A DNA stretch of 64,000 nt from a bacterium (lineage in GTDB: Bacteria; Electryoneota; RPQS01), in assembly GCA_013360195.1 (NCBI GenBank), contig JABWCQ010000002.1, forward strand, positions 436,932-500,931, read 5' to 3'. The translations under genes and the position numbers were made by a program. Shown here in pieces: positions 38,301 to 51,295 of this stretch. How positions within the stretch are numbered: position 1 is the stretch's first letter; each line of letters opens with the position of its first letter. The notes beneath the pieces are model-generated. The model ran no database searches. It was not told where the DNA came from and saw only the letters and a program-made list of their open reading frames with translations.

Positions 38301-39674
38301 GCGGATTGCCTTGCCTTCAATCAGCAGCGGCTGAAACGCCTGGATTCCCAACCTGTGCAGCGTCGGTGCACGATTCAGGAGAACCGGGTGATCTTGAATG
38401 ATCTCTTCGAGAATTGCCCACACCTCGTCAGTCTTGCGTTCAACGAGTCGCTTGGCCGACTTGACCGTCTTGGCAAATTCATACTCAATCAGCTTGCGAA
38501 TGATGAACGGCTTGAAGAGCTCGACGGCCATTTCCTTTGGCAAACCGCATTCATGCAAACGCAATTCCGGTCCGACGACAATGACCGAACGACCGGAATA
38601 GTCCACACGCTTTCCAAGCAAATTCTGGCGGAAACGGCCTTGCTTGCCCTTCAAGTTATCGGACAAACTCTTGAGAGGACGGTTTCCGTCCGAGCGTACG
38701 GCGACGGACTTGCGTCCATTATCAAAGAGCGAGTCAACTGCTTCCTGCAACATTCGCTTTTCATTGCGCAGAATGACCTCAGGTGCGCGAATCTCGATCA
38801 GCCGTTTGAGGCGATTGTTGCGAATGATAACACGCCGGTACAGGTCGTTCAAATCCGATGTTGCAAAACGCCCGCCTTCGAGAGGAACCAGTGGCCGCAA
38901 GTCCGGTGGAACGACCGGAACGACGGACATGACCATCCAATCCGGCTGGTTAAGTTTGCCATTTTCCGCCTGCTTGAAGGACTCAATGACACGAAGCTTT
39001 TTGATGGCGTCCGCTTTTCTCTGAGCGCTGGTTTCAACCTTGATTTGGGCTCGCAAATCGTTCGAGAGCGAGTCAATTTCTTCGGTTGAAAGCAGATCAC
39101 GGATAGCGTCACCGCCCATCTTGGCAACGAAACGTTCTTCGGGCGGAAGAGCGTCCTGCGGACCGAGCGCCTGAAGTGTCTCCAGATACTCGTTTTCAGA
39201 CAGCAGGTCTTTGCGGCGAAGGTCCGCTCTGCCGGGCTGAATGACGCAGTATGATTCATAATAAATCACCTGCTCGAGTTCGCGCGTGCTCATGTTCAGC
39301 ACGTAGGAGATCTTCGACGGCAAACTGCGGAAGTACCAGATATGCACGACCGGTACCGCAAGGGCAATATGTCCCATGCGCTTGCGGCGGACATCCTTTT
39401 TGGTAACCTCAACGCCGCAGCGATCGCAAACGATTCCCTTGTAGCGAATACCGCGATACTTGCCGCAATGACATTCCCAGTCCTTGACGGGACCAAAGAT
39501 TTTTTCACAGAACAAACCGTCTTTTTCGGGTTTGTAGCTGCGATAGTTGATGGTTTCAGGCTTGGTCACCTCACCGTGTGACCATGACAGAATCATGTCA
39601 GGTGAGGCGAGGCTGACAGAAATTTCGGAGTACCTGCGGGGTTCGTGCTCTGTTGCAGCAGCGAAATGCAGCAT
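35343..39674 (-). CDS. rpoC: RNA polymerase beta-prime subunit
   Basis: The 1443-residue subunit has the N-terminal zinc ribbon ([20 protein letters not shown]), the active-site [12 protein letters not shown] near residue 460, the bridge helix and trigger loop, and the second zinc site ([13 protein letters not shown]). It binds template DNA and catalytic magnesium. The frame is open to 39692, but AAGGAG lies seven bases before the ATG at 39674 ([13 protein letters not shown]), so that start is chosen. It follows rpoB with an 89-bp gap. Confidence 0.98.
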   Translation of the reverse strand: MLHFAAATEHEPRRYSEISVSLASPDMILSWSHGEVTKPETINYRSYKPEKDGLFCEKIFGPVKDWECHCGKYRGIRYKGIVCDRCGVEVTKKDVRRKRMGHIALAVPVVHIWYFRSLPSKISYVLNMSTRELEQVIYYESYCVIQPGRADLRRKDLLSENEYLETLQALGPQDALPPEERFVAKMGGDAIRDLLSTEEIDSLSNDLRAQIKVETSAQRKADAIKKLRVIESFKQAENGKLNQPDWMVMSVVPVVPPDLRPLVPLEGGRFATSDLNDLYRRVIIRNNRLKRLIEIRAPEVILRNEKRMLQEAVDSLFDNGRKSVAVRSDGNRPLKSLSDNLKGKQGRFRQNLLGKRVDYSGRSVIVVGPELRLHECGLPKEMAVELFKPFIIRKLIEYEFAKTVKSAKRLVERKTDEVWAILEEIIQDHPVLLNRAPTLHRLGIQAFQPLLIEGKAIRLHPLVCQAFNADFDGDQMAVHVPLSFEAQVEARLLMLASNNILHPANGRPITVPHQDMVLGLYYLTKRKLGEPFQGKIFSDAGEVIVAHNDGRIGLHTLILLRVGERLIETTVGRVIFNQILPSGVKAKRYFNEMLAKKRIEEIIHYCVQTVGIADTSIFLDNLKKLGFSSATGSGISIGLEDIEIPPEKDRLIQAAYKKVDEVQSQYEDGIITDGERYNKIIDIWTHTSTDIAEVMFAKLRDSKDGFNSVFMMADSGARGSKEQIRQLAGMRGLMAKPQKSLTGQKGEIIESPITANFKEGLTVLEYFISTHGARKGLADTALKTADAGYLTRRLVDVAQDVIVREFDCGTLRGILLEEVQEGEEVTEQLHERVMGRVLADDVFDPVTNEMILPANSLVREAEANILAKAGITRLRIRSVLTCESPRGICARCYGVNLATGRMADMGEAVGVMAAQSVGEPGTQLTLRTFHIGGAASRDVSESQRIAKKPGRVVFENVDFIQREDGTRISIRRSATIKLLDENNRQVARYKLPYGAYVYVEEGEVVKAGHLLFEWDPYADSILASKSGKLHFIDIKQDLTFHEDVDEATGMKHKVIIESRDRKMNPHILIIDEEGNRLANHVLPIGAHLLVEDGTAVKIGDPLAKMPRKSQAIRDITGGLPRVTELFEARKPKDPAIVTEIDGVVRFGGLKRGVRIVTVTSEDGSMVKNYAIPYGKHILVHDHDRVSAGEKITEGSVAPQDILAIQGPNRVQEYLAKEIQEVYRSQGVSINDKHIEVIVRQMLQKVRIDDPGDTRYLEGDHVDRIKFTRENEQLVTKVVVEESGDSSLRIGQILEKSEFNRINRQIKLESGNPAKSRPARPATYSPVLLGITQASLSTDSFISAASFQQTTSVLTDAAISNKVDSLSGLKENVILGHLIPAGTGLNRYSKLVVVRPQDEEEELARDFRIEMSELMQSLERRAGGLEEDMSEPASEGQNPVIPQE

Positions 39675-39763
39675 GTGGGGCTCCTTATTCATATGACCGC
39701 AAATCCGCGGTCGAGATTAACAACACTTTATAGACGTAAGACAAGACCAGCGAGCAGGCGAAC

Positions 39764-43543
<3,780 letters not shown>

Positions 43544-43661
43544 AAAAGGCTCCCTTAGAATAACCGCAAGTTTAACTCACAAAGGCCCGGTGACAGCAAA
43601 ATCGGCGCAATCACGGGGAATTTTGAACGGAAGAGATGGTCGCTTAATAAACGCAAATTGC

Positions 43662-43718
43662 CAAGTCTGACTTCAACGCTTCTAACAGCGCTGAAGGGAC
43701 TCGGCAACCCGAGACTTG
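43662..43718 (-). promoter_or_regulatory. Predicted three-way-junction RNA between rplL and rpoB
   Basis: In the minus-strand transcript an outer stem (CAAGTC with GACTTG, 43662-43667 and 43713-43718) closes two hairpins: a 10-bp stem with a six-base loop (43671-43680 with 43687-43696, one G-U pair) and a 4-bp stem with a CAAC-complement loop (43701-43704 with 43709-43712). The G-U wobble would be an A-C mismatch on the other strand. The position is that of the attenuator/processing site known in this operon in enterobacteria. Confidence 0.55.
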
Positions 43719-43759
43719 ATTCCCGGGATAGCGCGGCGAAGATGCAGGCAGCGATAGCC

Positions 43760-44134
43760 TTACTTGACTTCGACTTTGGCTCCCTGCTCTTCGAGCTTGG
43801 CCTTGATTTTCTGTGCTTCGTCCTTTGGTGCGCCTTCCTTCACGGTCTTGGGCGCTCCGTCCACGAGGTCCTTCGCTTCTTTAAGACCGAGACCTGTGAG
43901 TTCGCGCACGACTTTGATCACTTGAATCTTGTTGGCACCGGCGTCCTGCAGGACGACATCAAACTCGGTCTTTTCCTCAGCGGCCGCAGCGGCCGGGGCG
44001 GCACCACCCATCATCGGCATGCCCATCATCATCGGGGCTGCGGCGGTAACACCAAACTTTTCTTCCAATGCCTTCTTAAGCTCGACAAGCTCAAGGACTG
44101 ACATTTTTTCGATGGCTTCGATAATCTGCTGCAC
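43760..44134 (-). CDS. rplL: 50S ribosomal protein L7/L12
   Basis: The 124-residue protein has an N-terminal dimerisation helix ([20 protein letters not shown]), an unusually Met/Ala-rich hinge ([19 protein letters not shown]), and the C-terminal factor-binding domain ending VKVEVK-like. It forms the stalk with L10. It follows rplJ by 52 bp. Confidence 0.97.
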   Translation of the reverse strand: MQQIIEAIEKMSVLELVELKKALEEKFGVTAAAPMMMGMPMMGGAAPAAAAAEEKTEFDVVLQDAGANKIQVIKVVRELTGLGLKEAKDLVDGAPKTVKEGAPKDEAQKIKAKLEEQGAKVEVK

Positions 44135-44186
44135 GGTTGTTCTCCGTTATGGTTTGTTACTTATTCTTGGAAAGATATGGAATTCG

Positions 44187-44732
44187 TCATCCCTGTTTCT
44201 TGGTCGCGATCTGATCCACGACGGACACAAAGTCGCGCAAGACGGCGTTGATGACGTTGTAGAAGCCCTGAACTGGGCCAAAAATCGCACCGACTACTCC
44301 GGACAGCGCTTGTTCACGAGTCGGCAAGTCCTTTATTGCGGTAAGTTCAGACGCGGGTAGTACTTTGCCGTCAAAGATAACACCCTTAACTTTCAGCTTA
44401 TCCGTTGTACTGATAAACTTGTCAAGAATACGAGCGGGCGTCGCGCCATCGTCATATCCAATGGCAATGGCGGTCGGACCATCCAAGTGCTTCAGAATAT
44501 CTTCATAGCCCTTCTCCTTCAAGACCATCCGGGAGAAAGTATTCTTGATGACCATGAAGTCAACCTGGTTCTTGAAACACTCGCGACGCAATTCCGTCAT
44601 CTGCTCAACGGTCAAGCCGAGATTATCCGTAAGATACAATCCTTGCGCCCGGCTGACCTTCTCGCGAAAGTCCTCCACGATAGCGGTTTTTTCGGGACGG
44701 ATTGTGCGGTTCTGCAATTCTGCTAATGACAT
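44187..44732 (-). CDS. rplJ: 50S ribosomal protein L10
   Basis: The 181-residue L10 has the rRNA-binding N-terminal domain (LYLTDNLGLTVEQMTELRRE), the VIKNTFSRMVLKEKG region and a C-terminal helix for L12 dimers. The gap from rplA is only 18 bp, so there is no room for a classic L10-binding leader directly upstream. Confidence 0.97.
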   Translation of the reverse strand: MSLAELQNRTIRPEKTAIVEDFREKVSRAQGLYLTDNLGLTVEQMTELRRECFKNQVDFMVIKNTFSRMVLKEKGYEDILKHLDGPTAIAIGYDDGATPARILDKFISTTDKLKVKGVIFDGKVLPASELTAIKDLPTREQALSGVVGAIFGPVQGFYNVINAVLRDFVSVVDQIATKKQG

Positions 44733-44750
44733 ATTATCGTTCCTTCGGGC

Positions 44751-45452
44751 TTAGTGGAGTCTGGCATTTTCCACTTCAGCGCGCTGGACACGGATTCCCG
44801 GACCCATTGTGGAAGTGAGGAACACAGACTTGACATATTGCCCTTTGGCCGTAGCGGGCTTGTTGCGCATGATATTCTTGAAGAACTCTTCAATGTTCTC
44901 AAAGAGCTGCTGCGCGCTGAAATTGATGCGGCCTACACCGAGATGCAAAATGCCGTACTTGTCCACCCGGAACTCGACTTTGCCTCCCTTGACATCGCGC
45001 ACGGCGTTGCCAATGTTCGGTGTGACTGTTCCGGCTTTGGGGTTCGGCATTAATCCGCGCGGACCCAAAATCTTACCCAGCTTGCCAAGGTCGGCCATGA
45101 CCTCGGGTGTCGCTACAAGAACATCAAAATCCGTCCATCCGCCCTTGATACGTTCGAGAATGTCCTCGAATCCGGCATGGTCGGCTCCAGCGTCCTGCGC
45201 TTCGCTGATTTTGGTTTTGGTCACTGCGACAACACGCACCGTCTTGCCGGTGCCGTGCGGCAGCACGACCGTTCCGCGTACAATCTGGTCGGCCTTCTTG
45301 GGATCAACTCCCAGTCGCACCGCCACTTCAACAGTCTCGTTGAATTTCGCAGGTGCGGATTTCTTGAGCGTGTTAATCGCGTCCGAAAGAGGCAATTCGG
45401 TGTTGCGATTAACTTGCTCACGATTGCGCTTAACGCGCTTGGAATAGGGCAA
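44751..45452 (-). CDS. rplA: 50S ribosomal protein L1, TTG start
   Basis: The 233-residue protein shows L1 motifs: FNETVEVAVRLGVDPKKADQ, GTVVLPHGTGKTVRV, and GPRGLMPNPKAGTVT. An open frame continues to a TTG at 45473, but those seven codons encode the GAGGAG ribosome-binding site itself; the TTG at 45452 (followed by PYSKRVKRN) stands five bases after it and is chosen. L1 forms the mobile stalk and in many bacteria represses its own operon. Confidence 0.95.
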   Translation of the reverse strand: MPYSKRVKRNREQVNRNTELPLSDAINTLKKSAPAKFNETVEVAVRLGVDPKKADQIVRGTVVLPHGTGKTVRVVAVTKTKISEAQDAGADHAGFEDILERIKGGWTDFDVLVATPEVMADLGKLGKILGPRGLMPNPKAGTVTPNIGNAVRDVKGGKVEFRVDKYGILHLGVGRINFSAQQLFENIEEFFKNIMRNKPATAKGQYVKSVFLTSTMGPGIRVQRAEVENARLH

Positions 45453-45514
45453 GTTTGCTCCTCGGTGGTCCAACGTGCGGAGAACCGCACTCCCACCCGT
45501 TTATGAATGAAGAA

Positions 45515-45940
45515 TTAGTTCGTTACTGTCACGCCCATCGAACGGCAGGTGCCTTCGACCATTCGCATGGCCATTTCCACCGTATTGGCGTTCAAATCTT
45601 TCATCTTAATTTCGGCAATTTCCCGAATCGCGGCCTTGGTGATTGTTCCCACCTTGTTGCGATTGGGTTCACCGGATCCTTTATCCAGCTTGGCAGCCTT
45701 CTTGACAAGAATCGCGGCCGGCGGAGTCTTGGTGATAAAGCTGAAGCTCTTGTCCTTGTACACCGTAATGACAACCGGTATGATCATACCTTTGTCTTTT
45801 TCGGTACGCGCGTTGAACTGCTTGCAGAACTCCATAATGTTAACCTGCTTCTGACCGAGCGCAGGTCCAATCGGCGGGGCAGGTGTTGCCGCTCCGGCGG
45901 GAATTTGCAAGCGAATGAATCCGGTAATCTGCTTTGCCAT
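45515..45940 (-). CDS. rplK: 50S ribosomal protein L11
   Basis: The 141-residue L11 has [24 protein letters not shown], the proline-rich opening, and the C-terminal rRNA-binding domain. It lies at the GTPase-associated centre. It follows nusG with a 56-bp spacer that contains a small hairpin. Confidence 0.98.
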   Translation of the reverse strand: MAKQITGFIRLQIPAGAATPAPPIGPALGQKQVNIMEFCKQFNARTEKDKGMIIPVVITVYKDKSFSFITKTPPAAILVKKAAKLDKGSGEPNRNKVGTITKAAIREIAEIKMKDLNANTVEMAMRMVEGTCRSMGVTVTN

Positions 45941-45961
45941 AGTGTATCTCTATTCATGTTC

Positions 45962-45978
45962 CCCCGATAATTTCGGGG
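45962..45978 (-). promoter_or_regulatory. Hairpin between nusG and rplK
   Basis: CCCCGA (45962-45967) pairs with TCGGGG (45973-45978) around a five-base A/T loop. There is no T tract, so it is not a terminator. It lies 22 bases before the rplK start, where translational control or processing could act; L1 binding is one untested option. Confidence 0.4.
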
Positions 45979-45996
45979 AAATGAGGTGAAAATTTC

Positions 45997-46572
45997 TTAG
46001 CTTGTTCCTAACTCGGTGGAAATTTGCAGGAAGTCCAGCTCAATTGGCGTGGACCTTCCGAAAATCGAGACCATGACCTTCGCCTTACGCTTCGGCATGT
46101 TGATTTCGCGCACAATTCCTGTGAAATCTTTGAACGGTCCGTCAATCACCTTGATGGTGTCATTCACATTGAACGGCAGCTCAATCAATTCCATGTCCGC
46201 GGCTTTGTCCTGCTGGCCAAGAATGCGGTCAACTTCGTGACGCCGCAGCGGAACTGGCCGGTTCTTCGGCCCGACAAAGTTGATAACTTGCGGAGTATTG
46301 AGAATCAAGTGTTCCGTGGTCTTGTTGAGAACCATCTCCACAAGCATATAGCCCGGAAAAAACGTGCGCGTTTTCGCTTTCTTTTTCCCGTCGCGCATTT
46401 CGATCACGTCTTCCTTGGGAATCAGAACTTGCGTGATCTGATCGGCAACACCCAGCCGTTTGGATTCCTCCTCGAGAAATCCTTTTATTTTCTCTTCCTG
46501 TCCGGTGAACACATGGAGGACATACCAGCCCAGCTCACCTTCGCGGATTGGTGCGTCGGTAGGATGATGCAT
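45997..46572 (-). CDS. nusG: Transcription termination/antitermination protein NusG
   Basis: The 191-residue NusG has the NGN domain (GWYVLHVFTGQEEKIKGFLE ... FFPGYMLVEM) and a C-terminal KOW domain (VIDGPFKDFTGIVREINMPK). It couples polymerase to Rho and ribosomes. The open frame extends to 46635 but overlaps the preceding methyltransferase gene; the ATG at 46572 gives the family start. Confidence 0.97.
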   Translation of the reverse strand: MHHPTDAPIREGELGWYVLHVFTGQEEKIKGFLEEESKRLGVADQITQVLIPKEDVIEMRDGKKKAKTRTFFPGYMLVEMVLNKTTEHLILNTPQVINFVGPKNRPVPLRRHEVDRILGQQDKAADMELIELPFNVNDTIKVIDGPFKDFTGIVREINMPKRKAKVMVSIFGRSTPIELDFLQISTELGTS

Positions 46573-46585
46573 TTTTATTACAGGC

Positions 46586-47491
46586 TCACAATGAACGTTT
46601 ATATCCGATATACAACTCAGACGAACCCGGCCCACCTAACAGACCGCTGGCATAGCTGAGTGATCCCCGATATGCTCCGCGCATAATTCCTAAAGGCGAG
46701 CGCGGTTCCGACAGAATACAATGGTAGAAGGCATCGAAGGCCACAGCGCCAAGGCTCCGGGGATCGAAACCCGCTCGAATCAACAGGTCGAGCATTACTG
46801 GCGGTTCAAAATGGTACAAATGCCTTGGAGTGTCCCATGCAACCCAGGTATCGCCATAGGCTTTGGCATCAAAAGAGACTGGGTTTGGAACGGCAACTGC
46901 GATTCGACCGCGAGGCGAAAGCATCTGTTTCGCCGTCTCAAGTGTTTCCCGCAGTCGATGCACATGTTCGAGAACATGCCACAGCGTGATCAACTTGAAA
47001 GGTCCGGCATGGGCAGGAACGGCTTCAATCCCTCCTGTCCAAACTCGCAATCCGTATTTGTCCCGGGCGAACTGTGCCGCTTTTTCACTTGGCTCACAGC
47101 CCTCCGCCTCGAAACCTCTCCGTTTCAGTTCAACCAGAAACTCGCCAGTCGCACAACCGACATCCAGACATTTGTCGGCAGGCTTAAGACCATCGACAAC
47201 CCTTGCTGCCTTGCGCCGAATGGACAGTGGCCTGAACTTCTGGTAAAGTTTGGCGGACATGGTCTGTGGCTCACTTCCCGCCGATCCGAACGGATCATAG
47301 CCCTGCGTATCATAGAAGGCAGTGATGGACGATTCGTCCGGTCGAGGGTTGAGATAGATCAATCTGCAGGTTTGACACCGTACCAGCGCGTACGTACGGT
47401 CTTGAAGCACACGAAACCGATCGCCGACAATTCGTTCCGGTTTGTAGTCAGGACTGGAACAAACCGGACAAACAATGGTCTCGAAGTTCAC
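46586..47491 (-). CDS. Class I SAM-dependent methyltransferase with zinc ribbon
   Basis: The 301-residue protein opens with a CPVC (residues 8-11) and CQTC (39-42) zinc ribbon, followed by a Methyltransf_23-type Rossmann fold: motif I LDVGCATGEFL near residues 108-118, LWHVLEHVHRLRETL as motif IV, and a post-motif PRHLYHFEPPVML. The substrate is unknown; relatives act on glycans, lipids or small molecules. It starts from GTG 12 bp after secE and ends 13 bp before nusG, so it is embedded in the secE-nusG operon, where normally nothing intervenes. Confidence 0.88.
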   Translation of the reverse strand: MNFETIVCPVCSSPDYKPERIVGDRFRVLQDRTYALVRCQTCRLIYLNPRPDESSITAFYDTQGYDPFGSAGSEPQTMSAKLYQKFRPLSIRRKAARVVDGLKPADKCLDVGCATGEFLVELKRRGFEAEGCEPSEKAAQFARDKYGLRVWTGGIEAVPAHAGPFKLITLWHVLEHVHRLRETLETAKQMLSPRGRIAVAVPNPVSFDAKAYGDTWVAWDTPRHLYHFEPPVMLDLLIRAGFDPRSLGAVAFDAFYHCILSEPRSPLGIMRGAYRGSLSYASGLLGGPGSSELYIGYKRSL

Positions 47492-47503
47492 GCGCTCCGC
47501 GGT

Positions 47504-47686
47504 TTACAGCAGCTGCTGCAAACCTAAACTAAGGATACGGTCAACCACAAAAACGGAGATGCCGAAAACCACTGTCAGACCGAGCACAATCCATGTGCTT
47601 TCGATTACTTCGGGTTGTGTAGGCCACGAGACTTTTGACATCTCGTTCTTCACATCGGCAAGATATTCGGCAATTTTCTTGAACAT
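47504..47686 (-). CDS. secE: Preprotein translocase subunit SecE
   Basis: The 60-residue short SecE has MFKKIAEYLADVKNEMSKVSWPT, the conserved amphipathic helix, followed by one membrane span. The open frame extends to 47749 through the tRNA-Trp gene; the ATG at 47686 gives the family length. It forms the SecYEG channel with secY at 21325-22653. Confidence 0.95.
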   Translation of the reverse strand: MFKKIAEYLADVKNEMSKVSWPTQPEVIESTWIVLGLTVVFGISVFVVDRILSLGLQQLL

Positions 47687-47719
47687 GGTCGTGTATAGTG
47701 AGGGATTCCTCAGTCTTTG

Positions 47720-47791
47720 CACGGCAGGAGGGATTCGAACCCCCAACAACCGGTTTTGGAGACCGGGACTCTACCGTTGAGCTACTGCCGT
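47720..47791 (-). tRNA. trnW: tRNA-Trp (CCA anticodon)
   Basis: A 72-nt cloverleaf with a 7-bp acceptor (ACGGCAG / CTGCCGT), a D arm with AGCTCAACGGTAGAG, anticodon loop TCTCCAAAA with CCA, and the T arm GGTTCGAATCC. The discriminator is G and the 3' CCA is not encoded. It sits between tuf and secE. Confidence 0.97.
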
Positions 47792-47836
47792 GTACCGCGG
47801 CCGCGGCGATGCCTCGACACGGCGGCAAAAGGAACA

Positions 47837-47865
47837 GGTGGCCGGGGCTCATGGCCCCAGCCACC
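47837..47865 (-). terminator. Strong hairpin after tuf
   Basis: A 12-bp stem with one wobble (47837-47848 with 47854-47865) and a five-base loop starts 16 bases after the tuf stop. On the minus strand it is followed by TGTTCCTTTTG, a weak T tract, so it may be a partial terminator or a processing/stability element ahead of tRNA-Trp and secE. Confidence 0.6.
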
Positions 47866-47880
47866 AAACAACGTACTAGA

Positions 47881-49071
47881 TTACTCGATAATCTTGGTGA
47901 CGCGACCTGCGCCGACGGTCTTGCCGCCTTCACGGATAGCGAAACGCAGACCTTCGTCCATCGCGATATCGGTAATCAACTCAACCGTGATGGTCGTATT
48001 GTCACCGGGCATAATCATTTCCGCGCCGCCCTGAAGGTGAATAGCACCGGTCACGTCGGTTGTGCGGAAGAAGAACTGCGGGCGGTAATTGTTGAAGAAC
48101 GGAGTATGACGGCCGCCCTCTTCCTTGGACAGCACGTACACCTGAGCTTCAAACTTCTTGTGCGGTTTGATCGAGCCGATCTTGCAGAGCACCATACCGC
48201 GCTCGAGCTCGTCTTTTTCCACACCGCGGAGCAGCAGACCTGCGTTGTCACCGGCGAAGCCTTCGTCCAACAGCTTGCGGAACATTTCCACACCTGTTAC
48301 AACGGTCTTCTTATGCTGTCCCATGCCGACGATTTCGACTTCTTCGCCGACCTTGATCTTGCCACGCTCGATACGGCCCGTACCCACGGTACCGCGACCC
48401 GTAATCGAGAACACGTCTTCAATCGGCATCAGGAACGGCTTATCCAGCGCGCGCTCGGGTTCCGGAATGAAGTTGTCAACGGCGTCCATAAGTTCGGTGA
48501 TGCACTTCGTCTTCGCGGGATCGTTCAGGTTGGACAGAGCATCCAGCGCTGAACCGCGAATCACCGGGCAAGTATCTCCGGGGAATTCGTACGAGGAAAG
48601 CAGTTCGCGCACTTCAAGTTCCACGAGGTCCAGCAATTCGGGATCGTCCACCTGATCGCACTTGTTCAGGAAGACCACAAGCGCCGGGACGTTCACCTGA
48701 CGGGCAAGCAGGACGTGTTCACGCGTCTGGGGCATCGGACCGTCTGCGGCCGAAACCACCAGAATGGCTCCGTCCATCTGCGCCGCGCCGGTGACCATGT
48801 TCTTGATATAGTCGGCGTGGCCCGGGCAGTCAACGTGCGCATAGTGACGCTTTTCAGTTTCGTACTCAGCGTGGTGGACGTTAATCGTCACGCCGCGCTC
48901 TTTTTCTTCCGGCGCGTTGTCGATTTCGTCGTAGTTACGGGCTTGGGCGAGACCTTTGGCCGCAAGCACTTGGGTGATGGCAGCGGTGAGCGTGGTCTTT
49001 CCATGGTCAACGTGACCGATGGTGCCGATATTCACGTGCGGTTTCGTGCGTTCAAATTTGGCTTTTGCCAT
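47881..49071 (-). CDS. tuf: Translation elongation factor Tu
   Basis: The 396-residue GTPase has G1 [35 protein letters not shown] and [11 protein letters not shown], with the tRNA-binding domains intact. It delivers aminoacyl-tRNA to the ribosome. A perfect AAGGAGG precedes the ATG. It is the only tuf in the window and sits within a tRNA cluster, like tufB in enterobacteria. Confidence 0.99.
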   Translation of the reverse strand: MAKAKFERTKPHVNIGTIGHVDHGKTTLTAAITQVLAAKGLAQARNYDEIDNAPEEKERGVTINVHHAEYETEKRHYAHVDCPGHADYIKNMVTGAAQMDGAILVVSAADGPMPQTREHVLLARQVNVPALVVFLNKCDQVDDPELLDLVELEVRELLSSYEFPGDTCPVIRGSALDALSNLNDPAKTKCITELMDAVDNFIPEPERALDKPFLMPIEDVFSITGRGTVGTGRIERGKIKVGEEVEIVGMGQHKKTVVTGVEMFRKLLDEGFAGDNAGLLLRGVEKDELERGMVLCKIGSIKPHKKFEAQVYVLSKEEGGRHTPFFNNYRPQFFFRTTDVTGAIHLQGGAEMIMPGDNTTITVELITDIAMDEGLRFAIREGGKTVGAGRVTKIIE

Positions 49072-49165
49072 TGCCGGACAACCTCCTTAGGGGTACAGCA
49101 GTATGATGATATTTTTGGATTCTGAAAACAATTCTGGACAGCCCTAAGAGGCAGTAGGGTGTCAA

Positions 49166-49241
<76 letters not shown>

Positions 49242-49331
49242 AGAGCGAAATAGAAAACAGAAAAATTCGAGATCGCATTATCCAACGGAAAATCTGCTTT
49301 CGATTTTCAAGTTTTCTATTTCGATTCGCGG

Positions 49332-49404
49332 AGCGGGCGACGAGACTCGAACCCGCGACCCTCAGCTTGGAAGGCTGATGCTCTACCAACTGAGCTACGC
49401 CCGC
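49332..49404 (-). tRNA. trnG: tRNA-Gly (TCC anticodon)
   Basis: A 73-nt cloverleaf with acceptor GCGGGCG / CGCCCGC, anticodon loop CTTCCAA with TCC, and T arm GGTTCGAGTCT. No encoded CCA. Confidence 0.97.
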
Positions 49405-49515
49405 ATACGAAACAAATGAAGAAACAGCCATAAAAGGGTGCACGCCTCTCGGGCGACCACTTCTAAGGCCACTAAGAACAATAACTAACGCGGTATTTTT
49501 CGGGAGGATACCCGG

Positions 49516-49598
49516 TGGTGGCAGATGGATTCGAACCACCGTAGGCGTCTGCCAGCAGATTTACAGTCTGCCCCCTTTAGCCACTCGGGCATGCCACC
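49516..49598 (-). tRNA. trnY: tRNA-Tyr (GTA anticodon)
   Basis: An 83-nt class II cloverleaf with acceptor GGTGGCA / TGCCACC, anticodon loop CTGTAAA with GTA, a long variable arm and T arm GGTTCGAATCC. No encoded CCA. Confidence 0.97.
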
Positions 49599-49637
49599 GG
49601 GGATTGTCTGGGAATTAACTGCAACTCGTTGGAGTAG

Positions 49638-49710
49638 AGCTGGCGACAGGACTTGAACCCGCAACCGGTTGATTACAAATCAACTGCTCTACCAGTTGAG
49701 CTACGCCAGC
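49638..49710 (-). tRNA. trnT: tRNA-Thr (TGT anticodon)
   Basis: A 73-nt cloverleaf with acceptor GCTGGCG / CGCCAGC, anticodon loop TTTGTAA with TGT, and T arm GGTTCAAGTCC. It is the first gene of the tRNA-tuf operon. No encoded CCA. Confidence 0.97.
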
Positions 49711-49741
49711 AGTTGTGGTACCGCCGAAAACCGCAGACCCA

Positions 49742-49770
49742 AAGTTACGGACTTGTAAATTGGCTGTCAA
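49742..49770 (-). promoter_or_regulatory. Promoter of the tRNA-tuf-secE operon
   Basis: Minus strand TTGACA, 17 bp, TAACTT, with an A/T-rich stretch upstream of the -35. Predicted start is about 25 bases before tRNA-Thr(TGT). Confidence 0.85.
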
Positions 49771-49849
49771 GCGGGAGTTACGCAAATTTGAGCAAAAATT
49801 GCGTGTTTTTCAGGCTTTTGAACCTCCAATTATTTGTCAAATGCCTCTC

Positions 49850-51253
49850 TTATTTCCGCCTCCAGACCGTTTTTCCGGCCCGGTCCTCTATGATAATCCC
49901 TCGCTCGTTGAGGGCATCCCGGGCCCGGTCGGCTTCAGCCCAGTTCTTGGCTTTGCGGGCATCATTTCTTGCGGCTATCAAGGCCTCAATTTCAGCGGCT
50001 TCTGGGTCCATAACTTCAGACCGCAAATTGAGATAGCCCAGAACAGTGTCGAATCGCTTCATCGCTTCCAAAGCTATGTCCTGCTCGGCTCTTCCTATCT
50101 TCTGGTCCTGGCACAGCGTGTTGGCGTCACGGACAAAGTTGAAAACGGCGGCCAACGCTTCCGGGTAATTCAAATCATCATCGAGTGCGTCTCTGAACTC
50201 TTGCTCACGCTTTGAAATCGTGTCCTTCAGTTCAGACATCCCACCCCGCCCTGACGCATGCTCAAGATTCACCGTGCATGCCTCAAACCGCGCCAATGAC
50301 TGCTTAATGCTCTCAAGCCCCGACGCCTGAAAATTTGTGCGCTGTCTGTAATGACCGGCCAGTAGCCCGAAGCGAATTTCGCGCGGCTTCCATCCTCTTT
50401 CGATAAGATCCGAAACCGTATAGAAATTCCCGAGTGATTTCGACATTTTCTGCCCGTCAACAAGCAGATGCTCCGAATGCACCCAGTAGCGTGCAAGCGG
50501 TTCGTGTGTCACTCCTTCGGTCTGCGCAATTTCGTTCTGGTGATGAGGAAAAATCAAGTCCACACCACCTAGATGAATATCAAAGTTCCGTCCGAGATAT
50601 TTCAGAGACATGGCCGAGCATTCGAGATGCCAGCCCGGACGCCCTTTGCCAAGACTTGTCTCCCATCCGACTTGCCCGTCAACAGCATCCCAGGCCTTCC
50701 ACAATGCAAAGTCACGCACGTCCTCTTTTTCGTATTCGTCTGAAGCGACTCGTTCACCGACCCGCAGCTCCTCCATGTTCAGCCGCGCCAGCTGTCCATA
50801 CGTCGGGAAGGAGTCAATCTTGAAATAGGCGGAACCGTCCGTCATGTAAGCATGCCTGGCCGCAATCAGATCTTCGACCATCTTCACCATTTCAGGAATA
50901 TGCTCGGTTGCCCTGGGATACAGTGTCGCGTCCGTTATACCGATTGTCTTTCTGTCCTCATGAAACGAAGCAATGTATTTGTCCGTGAATTCTCGCAGCG
51001 AAACTCCCTCTTCATTTGCGCCGCGGATGGTCTTGTCGTCAATATCGGTGAGGTTCATCACCCATGTGACATTGTATCCCGAATACTCAAGATACCGGCG
51101 CAGAAGATCGGAGACCAGAAAAGTCCTGAAATTCCCGATATGCGCCCGCGCATAAACGGTCGGACCGCAAGTGTACATCGTTACCCTGCCCGGTTCGCGA
51201 GGAACGAAGGGTTCAACTTTTCGAGTGAGTGTGTTGTAAAGTTTCAGTGCCAT
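49850..51253 (-). CDS. cysS: Cysteinyl-tRNA synthetase
   Basis: The 467-residue class Ia synthetase has the catalytic opening MYTCGPTVYARAHIGN with the zinc-ligand Cys and the HIGN signature, the GWHLECSAMS and HLGGVDLIFPHHQNE zinc motifs, and KMSKSLGNF. It charges tRNA-Cys. The frame is open to 51400 inside pgsA, but the ATG at 51253 (MALKLYNTLTRK) matches the family start. A strong terminator hairpin ends only 12 bases before this ATG. Confidence 0.97.
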   Translation of the reverse strand: MALKLYNTLTRKVEPFVPREPGRVTMYTCGPTVYARAHIGNFRTFLVSDLLRRYLEYSGYNVTWVMNLTDIDDKTIRGANEEGVSLREFTDKYIASFHEDRKTIGITDATLYPRATEHIPEMVKMVEDLIAARHAYMTDGSAYFKIDSFPTYGQLARLNMEELRVGERVASDEYEKEDVRDFALWKAWDAVDGQVGWETSLGKGRPGWHLECSAMSLKYLGRNFDIHLGGVDLIFPHHQNEIAQTEGVTHEPLARYWVHSEHLLVDGQKMSKSLGNFYTVSDLIERGWKPREIRFGLLAGHYRQRTNFQASGLESIKQSLARFEACTVNLEHASGRGGMSELKDTISKREQEFRDALDDDLNYPEALAAVFNFVRDANTLCQDQKIGRAEQDIALEAMKRFDTVLGYLNLRSEVMDPEAAEIEALIAARNDARKAKNWAEADRARDALNERGIIIEDRAGKTVWRRK

Positions 51254-51264
51254 AAGTCGTAGGT

Positions 51265-51295
51265 TCAAAAAACGAGCGGGGCGCCTCCGCCCCGC
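51265..51295 (-). terminator. Terminator immediately upstream of cysS
   Basis: A perfect 8-bp G+C stem (51276-51283 with 51288-51295) with a four-base loop followed by TCGTTTTTTG on the minus strand. It lies between pgsA and cysS, 12 bases before the cysS start, leaving no room for a promoter between them, so it may work as an attenuator. Confidence 0.8.

Noticed and set aside
46586-46635. The extended nusG frame starting at 46635.
   Set aside because: It would overlap the methyltransferase gene and adds 21 residues absent from NusG; the ATG at 46572 matches the family.
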